Shown: piece by piece, positions 48,842 through 61,870 of the stretch | How the letters are laid out: each line of letters opens with the position of its first letter | How positions within the stretch are numbered: the stretch's first letter is position 1 | NCBI GenBank assembly: GCA_020205615.1 | Contig: CM035171.1 | Location: 3,319,267 to 3,383,266 of the forward strand | Length of the DNA stretch: 64,000 nucleotides | Origin: Panax quinquefolius | Lineage: Eukaryota > Streptophyta > Magnoliopsida > Apiales > Araliaceae | Reading direction: 5' to 3' | Made by a program: the position numbers and the translations under genes | The notes under the pieces: generated by a model | Told to the model about the DNA's origin: nothing | What the model saw: only the letters and a program-made list of their open reading frames with translations | The model's database searches: none

Positions 48842-50697
48842 ATGTCTGTCAGAATTATTTTTCATTATGGTGGGAAGTTTGTTCAAGATCCAGTATATAA
48901 ATATGTTGAGGGTAGTGAACAAATAGTAGAAAATATTGGGTTGGATTACCTTTCTTTGCTTAGTATACATGAATACTACACTACTTTATGCCCAGTTTCA
49001 AATTTGAATATTTATTACCTTATGCACCGGATATGAAATTTGGGAGGTGGGGCATTAGTGATGCAAAATGACAAAGATGTCATTGATATGATTGATTTCT
49101 TAGTTAATGCAGAGAGTGGGAGGTGCATATTTATGGACAAGAAATGAAGGGTCCCTTAAAAGTTGTTAGCCGTAAGAAGTTGAAAATGAACCCATTAGGT
49201 ATATTTGTGGTTTGACAACTGATAATATGAACCAAAGTGAAAATGAAAAAGACTTTGGTGTTCAAAGTGAAACAATGATAACATTAAACAAAGTGGGGCT
49301 ACTGATAAAGTAAAGCAAAACAAACAGATCTGAGCAAAAAAAAAGAAAATGATAAAGAAAAAGGGAAACAAACTGAAATGCCTAAAAATCGAACAAAACA
49401 TACAAAGGAAAAAATTAAAAAACAGGCTGATAATGATATTGGGGAAGAAGCAGAGCATCCACCATTGATGGATGAGGATCTAGAGGGGCCTGGGGATGAT
49501 GATATATTCGAAGAGGGAAAAATAGATGAACCAAAGGTGAACATGAATAATGTCTTTGTAGAGGATTGGTGGAGTGATGGTGATGATGGAGAAAGGAAAG
49601 ATGCATTAAAGAAGAAGTTTGTTCTGTCAGATGATGAGGATAATTTAGAAGGGGATAGAAGTATGGAGTTTAATGAGGCAACTGATATGGGTAAGATAGA
49701 ATTTGAGATTGGAATGGAATTTTTAAATCATGAGATTTTAGACAAACATTAGTTGAATTTTCTGTTAAAGGGGGGTTTGACATAAAGTATATTCAAAATA
49801 GCAAAAAAAGAATAACTGTTAAGTGTAAGGGTGAAAACTGTAAATGGAGGATTCATGCATCAGTTAAATAGGGTGAACAAACTTTTAAGATAAAATCTTT
49901 GGGGTGGGGGGGACCATACATGTCTTTGGACAGATAAGAATCTTCTTGTTGACAGTAGATACTTAGCCAAAAAATATATGCATGACTTGAGAGATAATCC
50001 TAAGTGGGATTTGCAGGCATGGAAGAACAAGGCACAAAAAGAATGTAACTCTAGTCTAAGTAAATCATCCCTATATAGAGCTAAAAAGAAAGGCTTTACA
50101 ACACATGCAAGGTGATGTAAAGAGCAAGATAACAGTCGATGGATTATGTGGAGATCACAAACAGCTTCAACCTCAGAACAGCCTTTTCAAGTTTTGTAGT
50201 GAGGTGTAGATGAAAGATCCGGTTCACTACCGCTTTTCGAGAGGCTTTATATGAGGTTCTTGCCCAAACATGGTTTCATAGTTGGGTGTAGACCTATTAT
50301 AGGATTAGATAGGTGTTTTTTAAAGGGGTTTTTGGAGGATAGCTACTGAGTGCTTTAGGAAGAGATGCTAATGACAACATATTTCCCATTGCAATTGCTG
50401 TTATTGAAATTGAATGTAAAGATAGTTGGCAGTGGTTTCTTACACAACTTCTAGATGACATAGGTGAAAATGAGACAAGAAGGTATGTTTTCATTTCTGA
50501 TAGGCAAAAGGGGCTGGTAGAGGTCTTGCATACAATGTTACCGAACAACGAACATAGATTTTGTTTAAAGCATTTGTACAACAACGCCAAAATTAAATTT
50601 AGGGGAAGTTGCGCTAGGATTTGTTCTAACGAAATGCGACAATGGTGACATGTTCTCATTTTCGGCAAATGACCGTGAGTGAGGTGCACAAAGTTAA
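48842..50697 (+). pseudogene. MULE transposase, N-terminal half (frameshifted)
   Basis: The first frame starts MSVRIIFHYGGKFVQDPVYK, a PB1-like domain, and stops at 49036; similar sequence continues in other frames (MQNDKDVIDMIDFLVNAESG). An acidic linker (49378-49752) follows, then the DNA-binding domain (DIKYIQNSKKRITVKCKGEN CKWRIHASVK with breaks). The DDE core begins with GCRPIIGLDRCFLKG, then NDNIFPIAIAVIEIE and YVFISDRQKGLVEVLHTMLP, giving two catalytic aspartates. Many stops and frameshifts make it non-functional. Confidence 0.8.
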
Positions 50698-50706
50698 TGC
50701 AGGTAT

Positions 50707-53124
50707 CGTAAGACCCAGCCTTTTTATAAATAAAGATGAATTTTCTATAAATATTATTTTTGAATATTATGGAATAATTTGATATAATGTTATAGTTGTG
50801 GGTAATATTTATAAATTTTAAAAGTATGCATGTGGTTATATTATATTCGATTAGTCGGGAAATATTCGGTTTAGCAGGGAATATTCGTATAACTACTCAA
50901 TCATTGGTGGACCCCAATAATGTAATTATTGGCTTGATTGAGAAAACGACAAAAATATTTTATTGAAATAATCTATGGAAGTTTTACCGTTTGATCATGT
51001 TGAACTACTCTCAGGTAGTAAAAGTACAATGAATACGCGGTGGTTGCATAAGAAGCATACCAGATTGATTATCGATGCTTATGTGAGAAGTCACCAATTT
51101 GATTCCATTATCACGATTAATAATATGAATTATTATAATGATAATGACATTTTGTTTTATTCAGATTATTACCGTAATAAAATGTAAACATCTTTTATAT
51201 AAAATGTAATACTTTATTAAAGTTATTCTATAAATAAAATATATTATATTTTATTATGCATAGTATTTTTCATATAGTGTTTTTGATAAGTGTTGCGTAG
51301 TGTTTGCATAGTAAAATGTTTTTATATAAATAGAATATATTATATTTTATTTAAAAGATTTTGTTTTAAATATGGACCGTCGATTAAAGTAAATCAATCT
51401 GGACCGCTCATGGATTAATTACTACGCATTCTATTTTCCTATAAATAAGCTCATTCCTTCATTATTTTCTTACGAATTCACCGAAACTCTAGAGAGAGAG
51501 AAACTATAGAGAGAAAGAAGAAAAGTATTCTCGCTACTTCACTTCGCCAATATTCAGCCTCTTCTAAGGTAGGAATATTATTTGTTGTAATCGTAAGGGG
51601 TGTTATTCTTTTGTATTCACGAAGAGAACTTCTTTTTGTTATTCCATTCTTATTTATTCTCATTGGAATAACTCAGATACGCTTAATCCCCTATACTTGG
51701 TGATCTTCTTCTTTATTCCATTCTTCTATTATTCGTTGGAACATCCTCGTCATGTGTTTTACACCCACCGGTTCCGCCTTTATTATTATTTTTTGAACAT
51801 CCTCACATGTTTTTTACACCGACCGGTTCCGTTTTTATTATTCTCGTTGGAACATCACGTCACATGTTTTTTTACACCGGACCGGTTCCGCCTTTTATCA
51901 TTCTCGCTGAATATCCTATCTGTGTTTTTACACCGGATCCGTTCCATCTTTATTATTCTATCGAACATCCTCGCTTGGTGTGAATTTCACCGACTTCGGT
52001 TCCATTATTATTATTCTGCTGAATAACCTCGCTCATGCTGAAGTACCGCATGCACGGTGATTTCTTTTGTTATTCCATTCTTTATTATACCCAAATGGTT
52101 AAAACTTTGACTTATATACTCCATGAAATTAGTAGAATATCCTCGATATTTGCGTTTCATCCAAAGATCTTTCATGAAAATATTCTTCCGATCATTCTTG
52201 AATTTTACTCTACAAAGCAAAGATTGTCATGTTGACAGTTTGATGTTATTAGTTCCTAATAACTTAATTTTGAACTTGTTTTATTGAATTCTTATATCAT
52301 TGTCATCATCCTCATGTTTATATTTTTTTAAAGTCATCTGTGGGTTGAGAGCATGGATGGACTTGGTATGATTATGACTGTGGGATTATTCGATTGTAAT
52401 CACGACCGTAATGTTACAAATGATGTGGTAAAAGTCCTCGATGGTCGTAGTGCATTGATGGACGCTTGTTGGCATGATCATGACCATTAATGAATACACA
52501 ACTATTCTCGCCCGTAGTGCAGAATAATTGTGGTCGTGATACTAAAGAATATCCTCGGCGCGTAGTAGTGCGGGGTGATTCGATGATGTGGATTATTTAT
52601 TAAAGTCGAGTCTCAAATTTATAACAATGATGAAAAACCTTTTAAATCATAAAAGATAGTAGATTTTATTTTCTACTTGACTCTTTTAATGGATCGCTTG
52701 TTCACCGCAGCTTAAACTTGATGTTTATTATATTTTATCGCTTTAACAATGTCAAGGCTATCGATAATTTATTCGCATTATCTTAGTCATAATATTTCTT
52801 CTTGGGCTAGTTGAGCTCACCTTTTCTTTCACCGTTTCTTCGTGAAATGAGAACATAAAATGGGACTTAGTCGGGAACGGAGTAATGGTCCGGAGGATAA
52901 AGATTAGTAGTCCTCACTATTCGTGAAATAAAGTGTGATAATAATTGTAATGAGGACTCTTTTTCGAGTTTGTATAATATCTAGTAGACAATATTTGTAT
53001 TCAAACTCACGCTTTATGTCGTATTGCATACCTACGCTTATATTAGTAAGTTGTATTTAAATTCTGTACCATGTATCTGACTACCCAAGATGGGTGATGT
53101 ATACCTAATTTTGGGGGCGTCACA
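50707..53124 (+). mobile_element. Solo LTR of a Ty3/gypsy element inserted in the MULE
   Basis: It runs from CGTAAGACCCAGCC to GGGGGCGTCACA and aligns, inverted, with the LTR at 54975-57459. It interrupts the MULE frame between …FRQMTVSEVHKVNAG and AAKWLMVVGPKFWVRSHF. No 5-bp target duplication is evident (GGTAT against AGCTG), and no internal retrotransposon sequence remains. The segment 51690-52040 contains tandem units of about 65 bp with ACACCGACCGGTTCCG. Confidence 0.75.
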
Positions 53125-53874
53125 AGCTGCAAAGTGGTTAATGGTTGTTGGGCCAAAATTTTGGGTCAGGTCTCATTTTTTACCCCACTATAAGTGTGAT
53201 ATAGTAGTGAACAACTTGAATGAGTCATGGAATAATTACATCCTAGAGGCAAGGGATAAATGTATAATAAACATGCTAGAGTGGATAAGAAAGAAATTAA
53301 TGGTTAGGTTTCAAGTAAAAAGGGAAGGCATGGACAAGTATGAAGGGTCACTGGGCCTTAATTCAAAAAAATTGAGATGATTAAGAAAGCTTGTAAGGAT
53401 GCACTACTTTGAAGTCCGGTGTAGAGAATTTGAAGTAGAAGTTGATAATGTAACATGGGTCAGGAATTTGAATGAGTGGACTTGTGGTTGTAAAATGTGG
53501 CGAATTAGTGGGATTCTTTTTGCGCATATGTCAGATCCGCAATATGGGAAAATAGGGAGCAGCCAGAGGCCTATTGCCATCAGTGCTATAGCAAGGATGT
53601 GTACTTGAACACATATAACCACATCATAAAGCCTATGCCAAGTCACCATGAATGGGTTCACTCCAATTTTGCAAAGATTCAACCTCCAACCTATCATAAG
53701 CCCACTGGCAGACCAAGGAAATTCAGAAGAAAGGCTCCAGATGAACCAAAAAACCAACATAAAGCAACAAGAAAAGGTGGCACTGTCATATGTACAAGGT
53801 GTTTAACACTAGGGCATAACAGCAGGGCATGTACATTGCCTTTTCATCCTAAATCAAGAATGAATAAGGTATAA
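53125..53874 (+). pseudogene. MULE transposase, C-terminal half
   Basis: It begins AAKWLMVVGPKFWVRSHFLP and includes NNLNESWNNYILEARDKCII, which supplies the catalytic Glu. Then come the SWIM zinc finger (CGCKMWRISGILFAH), GRPRKFRRKAPDEPK and a zinc knuckle CTRCLTLGHNSRAC. The frame is broken at about 53380 and 53540. Confidence 0.8.
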
Positions 53875-53960
53875 GCATTTATGTTTTCATTTCATACTAT
53901 CAATTGTATTTTTTAACACATGGTTTATAACAGTTTAACATGTTTTCATTTTTAGACAAC

Positions 53961-54974
53961 TAGACCTGGCAAAATTGGCCCAGCCCGTAATGTGGTCAAT
54001 GGGCCCGTAAAATTGGGCTTTGGGTTTAACTTTTTAGCCCATGAAAAACTTGGGTGTTTTTACTTTACTTACTTGCCCATGGCCGTGAGTTTTTTTTTTT
54101 TTTATAAATAAAATTTTGCTACTTGTGGGACTTGAACACAAGACTTGTAAGTAAATAAATAAGAGTTCAAACCAACTGAGCTACAACAACTATTTATTTC
54201 TAATGCATTTTTCAATATATTTTAACAATAATTAAAAATTATAATTAAGATATGTAGTTAATATAGTGTAGTTATGTATACACCTATCTCGATTTAGAAT
54301 TATTATAATCACTAACCTCCGATAATAGTGAGAATTACAAAAAAGAGATATAAAGTCGCTCTATTTATTTTTCTTAATTTCATTTAGTAGGAAGGAGTGA
54401 CACTTCGTCTTGAATTAAGTTTTCATTTTAAATGAACATCTCATAGGCGTGCGCTAAAGACACGCATATATATACGCTTTATACTAATAGATATATATGT
54501 TGTTCATGTGACACTAAGCAACACAAAAGTATAATTAATTAATCTCTTAAAGTTTTAGAAAACTTAATTACTGCTTATTTAATATAATTTTATGAAACAA
54601 ATTCCAAAGGTGGTCACTTTAATATGAATTATTAAAATCTTGTAACTAACAGTTTGTTCCTTCAAAAGAAATTAAACTATCTCTAAGAAACGATCTGAAC
54701 ACAATCTATGAAGAATTAAGGCAAAAATTATATTAGTTAAAATATCTTAATTAAAATTTTAATTAAGATATGTAGTTATTTTTGTGTAACAAAGAATTTG
54801 CAAAAAAAAAAAAAAATTAAAATTAAAGGTCGAAGTCATGGTTTACCGGCCGCCGCCATGGGCCAATAATACAGTCAAGCCATTTCAAATTTCACCAAAA
54901 CCCGGTCTTTTGGCCTACCCTACCAGAATTAATAAACAATATCACCAACCGCACAAATAATCAAGGAATTTCAA
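53961..54974. other. Mixed repeat remnants between MULE and gypsy LTR
   Basis: At 53962 the sequence TAGACCTGGCAAAATTGGCC resembles the terminal region of plant hAT elements, followed by GGGCCCG-type motifs. A SINE-like unit sits inside. No target duplication and no gene are seen. Confidence 0.4.
54090..54190 (-). mobile_element. tRNA-derived SINE-like unit
   Basis: Read on the minus strand it starts GTTGTAGCTCAGTTGGTTTG with a canonical pol III A box (TAGCTCAGTTGG, plus 54172-54183). A B box GTTCAAGTCC follows (plus 54128-54137), and it ends in a run of about 14 A. A/B spacing is about 35 bases. It cannot fold as an intact tRNA. Confidence 0.55.
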
Positions 54975-56816
54975 CGCGATGCCCCAAAATTAGGTATACA
55001 TCACCCATCTTGGGTCGCCAGATACATGGTATGTAATTCAAATACAACTTACTAATACAACTGTCGTGTACAATACGACAAAACATAAACCGTGAGTTTG
55101 AATACAAATATTGTCTACTAGAGATTTTACAAACTCAAAAATAGTCCTCATTACAATTATTATCACACTATTTCACGTAATAAATGGGGACTACTAATGT
55201 TATCTTCGGACCATCACTCCGCTCCCCGACTCGTCCCAAATATATATTCTCATTTCAAGAGAATAAAGGAAAGAAAGGGTGAGCTCAACTAGCCCAAGAA
55301 GAAATATTACGACTAAGATAATGCGTAATAAATTATCATTAGTCTCCAACAATGTTAAACCGATAAAATATAATGTATATCAAGTTTAATCATAATGAAC
55401 AAGTAATCCATTAAAAGAGTCAAGTAGAAATTAAAATCTACTATCTTTTATGATTTAAAAGGTTTTTCATCATCATTATCACCGAGACTCACCTTTAATA
55501 AATATTCCACATCATCGAATCACCCCGCACTACTACGGCCAAGGATATTCTTTAAGATCACGACCATAATTATCCATGCACTACGGGCCAAGAATATTTG
55601 TGTATTCATTAATGGTCATGATCATGCCAACAACTGTTCATCAATGCACTACGGGCCAATGAGGACTTATATGACATCATTTGTAACATTACGGTCGTGA
55701 TTATAACAAATAATCCCTAGTCATAATCATACCAAGTCCATCTATGCACTACAGGCCACATATGACTTTCAACATATCAATATGAGGATGATGACAATGA
55801 TATAAGAATTCAATAAAACAAGTTCAAGAATTAATTTGTCCAAGAACCGATAACGTTCAAATTGTCAACATGATACTGCTTTGTAGAGTAAAATTCAAGA
55901 ATGATTAGAAGAATATTTTCATGAAAAGATACTGGATGAAACGCAAATATCAAGGATATTCTACTAATTTCATGGAGTATAAGTCAAAACTTTAACCAAC
56001 CGAGTATAATAAAGAATGGAATAACAAAAGAAATCACCATGCATGCGCAGATTTTAGATGTATATGTTATTCCAACAGAATAATAATAATCTAAACCAAT
56101 GTCGCAAAAAATTTGCAAATCGCATGGGGATGTTCCAAATGTAATAATAAAGATCGAACCAGTCCCAGATAAAACACACGCATGTGATATTCCAAATGTA
56201 ATAATAATAAAGACAAAATAATGTAAGAATGTCACCAAGTATAGTAGTCCATGTATAATCGGTTATTCCAAAGAAATAATAAATAATCGAATAACAGAAG
56301 TTCTCTTAATGAATACAACAGAAATAACACCCCTTACCGTAAAAGAAACTAGATATAAGAATAGGGAAGTAGCATAATATTTTTCTATAGTTTCTCTATA
56401 ATTTCTCTCTCTAGAGTTTTAGTGAATTCGTAAGAAATAATGAAGGAATGAGCTTCTATTTATAGGAGAATCAAGGATACTATTGAATCTGCATAAAGAG
56501 GAATTGAGATTTAAATCGATTCTTGTCGATTCACGTACCCACCGATCCAACGATCAAGAATCTTTGTCAAAGAGTTAGCCAATGAAAAAAATGAACACAT
56601 GCCACATTAAAAAGTCTTGACCAATTAAAATGCTCCATAATTTACAAGTTTCCAAATCTGCTGCATGATTTAAAAAAATTTGGCCAATAATATTCAAGCT
56701 TGGAAAAATCAATCCGAATCCTGCCAATTCTTTCTTCTTCTTTTCTTTCCAATCAACATCCCACTATCATATAAATATATATAAAATAATAATGCTTCTC
56801 TCCACCCCAACCCACT

Positions 56817-56868
<52 letters not shown>

Positions 56869-57459
56869 CACACACCTACCAATAATATACTCCTCCACCC
56901 ACTAACACAACACACCACTAGATAATAATTCCCCCACCAAAATCCACTACCACACACACACTCCTACACATACGAAAACACACACACAAACACAAAAGTC
57001 AAATATATATATATATATATATACTTTATAACTTTCGTCCGATAATTTTGAAAAACGGGTAAATAGGGATCCAAAAAATAAGCAAAACTGAGTGATTTCC
57101 CACGTAAACATCAATAATCAATACCGTGTGCTACTATGCAACCACGCGTATTTTTAACACCGGGTGTTTCAACAGTTAATGGTAAAACTTCCGCCGTTAT
57201 TTTTATAAAGTATTTTTGTCATTTTCACAATCCCACAATAATTCCGTTGTGGGGTCCACCAATAATTATGTCGTCGTACGAATATTCCCTGTTAAAACGA
57301 ATATTCCCCGACAATTCGAATATTATATAACAACTTGCGTACTTTGCAAAATTTATAAATATTACCCACAACTATAATATTATATCAAATTTACTCCATA
57401 ATATTCAAAATAATATTTATAGAAAATTCATCTTTATTTATAAAAGTTGAGGTCTTACA
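54975..57459 (-). repeat. 3' LTR of the gypsy element
   Basis: On the minus strand it begins TGTAAGACCTCAAC right after the polypurine tract and ends GGGGCATCGCG. It is homologous throughout to 50707-53124 in the opposite direction. It includes AT microsatellites at 56821-56866 and 57004-57023. Confidence 0.85.
56821..56866. repeat. AT dinucleotide microsatellite in the LTR
   Basis: About 22 uninterrupted TA units; no equivalent in the other LTR copy. Confidence 0.95.
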
Positions 57460-57499
57460 ACCTCCCTTCTTATGAAATTTTGCCTCGAAATTAGGGTAC

Positions 57500-58700
57500 G
57501 ACTGGTATGTCAAGAGGTAAGGATACCTTGATTTCATTTCGATTCTAACTCCCAAGTCATTTCCTCAACATCGTGGTTTCTCCATAAAACTTCGACTTGC
57601 AAAGATAACCTCGGAGCGTAGAATATGTTCCTTCTTATCCAAGATTTGAACAGAACCTCTTCATACGCGTCAAATCTTCCGCTATTTCGTCCTGGGTTCT
57701 AACTCAATAATGTGATTCGGTCTTTCACATATTTATGTAATATGGATATGTGAAAAACGTTATGAACACGAGACATACTTCGGTGGTAAAGTTTAGTCTA
57801 TAGCCACGCTTCCTACTCGATCGAGGATTAAAATGGGCCATGAATCGAGGATTGAGCTTTCTCTCTTTCCAAATCTTGTAACTCCTTTCCATGGAGCAAC
57901 ACGTAATAACAACACATGATCTCCAATATCGAATTCTACGCCCTTTCGATGAAGATCAAGATAACTCTTTTATCGATCTTGTGAGATTTTTATACGTTGT
58001 TTGATTGTTTGAATCTTTTCCGTAGTCATACACGTACTAACTCCGGTCCCAACAACGTTGCTTCACCTACCTCATCCTATCATACGAGAGAATCGACACT
58101 TTCTTCCATATAACGCCTCAAATGGAGCCACGCCAATACTTGTTTGATAACCGTTGTTGTAGGAAAACTCCACCAATGGTAAGAACTTGTCCCAACTTCC
58201 TCAAAGTCAAGGACACAGTAGTCTTAATAGATCTTCAAGAGTTTGAATTGTCCTCTCCACCGTCTGTCTGGTCGAGGATGATATGCCGAAAGCTAAATCG
58301 TAAGTCCGTGCCCATAGCTTTTTGCAAACCAACCCAAAATCGTGAAGTGAATCTTGGGTCTCGATCGTAAACTATGAATATCGGCAGATACCATGCGCCT
58401 TACAATCTCATTTATGTATATACGAGCAAGACGCTCAAGTGTATAAGTTTCTCGTATCGGTAAGAAATGAGCGACTTTGGTCAATCTATCAACAATGACC
58501 CAAATCGCATCTATGCTTTGAGAAACCTTAACAAGACCGAGAATGAAATCCATGGTAATGTGCTCCCACTTCCATTCTCGGAATTTCAAGTGGTTGCAAT
58601 GAACCTTTTGGTACTTGATGTCTGCTTTAACTCGTTGACAAGTTAGACACCTCGAGATAAACAAATATTATCTTCTCTTCATATTGCTCCACCAAAATGT
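57500..58700 (-). pseudogene. Gypsy integrase and chromodomain-like tail remnants
   Basis: At 58664-58293 the zinc-binding end CLTCQRVKADIKYQ and integrase core (WEHITMDFILGLVKVSQSID; IWVIVDRLTKVAHFLPIRET) are readable before frameshifts. Near 57,600 ILDKKEHILRSEVI and WRNHDVEEMTWELES remain. It is not functional. Confidence 0.8.
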
Positions 58701-59199
58701 ATGACTTAATATCATGATACATTTTGTTTCTCCTGTGATGGATCAAGAAACGATATGTCAGCGCCCATCATGATTTTATACTTTAAATCGTGGTCGTTAG
58801 AACACAAAGTCCGGAGTCGACTTCAAGTATTCCTTCTTCATCGATTCTTGCTTCCTAGATAAAGACCTTCGCGCACTTTCTTCCTCATACGCATCACCTC
58901 CAGTGTCTATAGCTCGAGCAGCTTTAACTTTATCAATTAAAGCTCTGCTTCTATTCAGATATTCACCATCATCACACGGGTCTCCTGAGTCTTTAACTCT
59001 ATCTCCATCCTTTGCAAGTCACACAAAAATGGACCTTTCAGGTCGACAATATCGCACTCAGATTTAAGCGTATGATCTTCTACTTAATGCGCCGCCACCA
59101 CGCTCGCTTTTCCAGATGGTATTACATAGTATGATCATAATCTTTCAATAGCCTTCAAGCCAACGCCGTTGTCGCATGTTGAGTTCCTTTTAAGTGAAG

Positions 59200-60400
59200 A
59201 AATATTTGAGGCTTTTTATGATCCGTAAAGATATCCAATTTCTCCCCATACAAATAATGCCTCCAAATCTTTAGCTGCGAAGACAACAAATGCTTAACTC
59301 TAGATCACGAGTAGGATAATTCCTCTCATATTCTTTGAATTGTCTTGAGGCATAAAGGCTATGACTTTTCCATGTTGCATGAGAACACATCCCAACCCTT
59401 TGCCTCAAGCATCACCAGAAATGACAAATCCTCCGAGCCATACGGTATTGTCGTAATGTGCTTGAAATGAGTTTCTCGAGTTCTTGAAAACTCTTCTCAC
59501 ATTCTTCGCCTCCAACCGAACTTTGTATCTTTTCGAGTCACCGAAAGAATGGAGTAGCGATTCGAGAAAATCTTTCCACGAATCTCCGATAATAACCAAA
59601 TAAACCGAGAAAGCTACGACTTCTATTATCGATTTAGGTTGCTCCCAAATTTTCAATAGCTTCAATCTTTGTTGGTCAACAGATATTCCATGACTTGATA
59701 CCACGTGCCCAAGGAATGCTACTTCCTCCTCGCCGTAACTCGCATTTCTTCAACTCGCATAAAGCTTATATTTACGAAGCTTTTGAGTGTCACCTCAAGT
59801 GTTGCTTCACGATCTTCACGGCTTTTGAATAAATAAGGATGTCATCAATAAAGACGACCACAAAGTGATCCAAATATTCCTTAAATACTTGGCTCATCAT
59901 ATCCATGAAGGCGGCAAGAGGAGTATTAGTCAATCCAAAGGATACGACTAGAATTCATAATGCCCGCATCGAGTTCCGAAAGCCGCCTTTGAATGTCATC
60001 GGCTCTAATCTTCAATCGGTGATATCCGTAATGAAGATCAATCTTTGAAAAGAATTTGCTCCTTTCAACCGGGTCAAACAGTCATCAATACGCGTGGCAA
60101 TGGGTACCTATTTTTGATGGTGACATGATTCAACTCCCGATAATCAATACAAAGTCGCAGACTCCCATCTTTCTTCTTTACGAATAGTAATGTGAGCTCC
60201 CCAAGGAGAAGTACTAAGACGAATAAAGCCAATGTCTAACAATTCCGCAGTTGGGTCTTTAACTCCTCGAAGTTCAATAGAGCCATTCGATATGGGCTTT
60301 GAAATGGGTTTTGTATCGGGTTCAAGGTCGATACAAAATTTAATTTCACGCCTGGGGTAGGCCAGAAGTTCTTCTGGGAATACGTCAGAAATTTATTAAC
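59200..60400 (-). pseudogene. Gypsy reverse transcriptase / RNase H remnants
   Basis: The polymerase active site reads [14 protein letters not shown] (about 59868-59826), with both aspartates kept. RNase H pieces such as VLMQHGKVIAFMPQ follow at 59,400-59,300. Several frame changes are needed to follow the domain. Confidence 0.8.
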
Positions 60401-60517
60401 AATGTAAATATCATTCAAAGCTGACGTATTTTTATTTAGATCTGTGACATGAACTAAGAAAGCTTGACATCCGTTTTTTAATAAACGAATAGCTTTATGG
60501 CTTGAGTTGACTGTGAT

Positions 60518-60907
60518 TTATTTTAATGGTTTGGTCGCTTGAATTCGCATAATAGGTTGATTAGGAATATGAAAGCTAACAACCTTCCGAAAACAATCAA
60601 TTTTTGCATAATGAGTAGTTAACCAATCAATCCCTAGAATCACGTCAAATGCAAGTATTTTCAATGAAATAAGATCGACAGGTAATGTGAGGGTACCGAT
60701 TTGAACCAAACAAGACTTATAAACAGTGGATGTAATGAAGGTTTCTCCCAACGAAGTTTCCACAGATAAGTCAAAGTCTAATTTCTCCGGAGTCAAATTT
60801 AATCGATGAGCGCAAGTAGGAGAAATAAAAGAATGGGTAGAACCCAGATCAAATAAAGTATAGACTTCGTTAGAGTTTATGATAAGCTTTACCCGTGATG
60901 ACCTCAT
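60518..60907 (-). pseudogene. Gypsy aspartic protease remnant
   Basis: An open frame with YTLFDLGSTHSFISPTCAHR and AFDVILGIDWLTTHYAKIDC, typical of retropepsins of plant gypsy elements. The catalytic triplet is D-L-G where the family has D-S/T-G, so activity is unlikely. Confidence 0.8.
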
Positions 60908-60997
60908 TCGGGTTCCTTGCTTTCTGGGAGGTCACAACAAACGCCTCCTCAGACTACTGGGCTTTGACTTTTCTAGACTACCTTTGGTGCCTCCATC

Positions 60998-61870
60998 CTA
61001 GTTGAATTTGTCTTCTAAGAACGATAAAATCGCCAAGTGACCTTCTCTTCCACAATTATAACACGCTTTTAGACTCAAGATCGCGCAATTTGATCGATGT
61101 GTCCCTCCCTCCGCATTTGAAGCGTATGATAGTGGTCTTTCTCCTTCCTTAACAACTGTGTCTTTGCCGACGCTTTCCATCATCATTGAATCTCCTCTTC
61201 TTGAAATATCCATTCTTATTGTTTTGGCCCCGATTACCACCGGTGGTTACCATTTCGCATGTTGATTCCTCCACGCTTGTTGTCACCGCTCATGACTACT
61301 CTCACCGGTATTATCATTTTGTCTTACCGCTTCTTTTTGTCATATTGACTCGTTATCGCTACTTCCACCAATCGAGCCCTATTTACAACATCCAATACAA
61401 ACACGCTTTATGAGAAATAAGATGTCGACGATTCCCGCTTCAAACCTTTTAAAAATATTCGCGCCATTCTCTTTTCATTATCCACCAAGTGGGGACGAAA
61501 CCGGATAACTCCGCAAATTTTGCCTCGTATCATGCGACACTGGCCATATTGTTTTGCTCCAATTTGATAAACTCCACCTCCTTCACGTGACGAATACTTT
61601 CGGAAAAATATTTGTCGTTGAACAACTCTTGAACTTCTCCCAAGACATTTCAAGACGGCAGTCGAAAGACGCTTTTACCGATTCCCACCAAGAATCGCCT
61701 CTCCGCAAAACATAAAGGCAAGAAAGAGAACCTTTTGCTCTCGGAGCATCCCAAGACATCAAATATCTTGGTGATCTGCTTTATCCATGCTTCCGCCATA
61801 AGTGGTTTTGCTTCCTTTAAACTCCCGGTCCCATTGAATCAAGTAATGCGACCGCCAGAGAGTTTTCAAA
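60998..61870 (-). pseudogene. Gypsy gag remnant with zinc knuckle
   Basis: Capsid-like stretches (PLMAEAWIKQITKIFDVLGC; RFRPHLVDNEKRMARIFLKG) are followed by a knuckle start CYNCGREGHLA at about 61060. The frame is broken several times and the N-terminus is missing. Confidence 0.75.

Larger units (their letters stand above)
48182..53960 (+). mobile_element. Dead MuDR-type MULE, split by an LTR
   Basis: It probably starts at the repeat beginning GGGTTAAATTCAGATGACCACC. It carries, in order, pieces of a MULE transposase (48842-50697 and 53125-53874), interrupted by a 2.4-kb LTR at 50707-53124. The right terminal repeat is not visible; a separate insertion follows at about 53962, so the end was lost. 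The family is the one with an N-terminal PB1-like domain, DBD, DDE core, SWIM finger and zinc knuckle. Confidence 0.75.
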
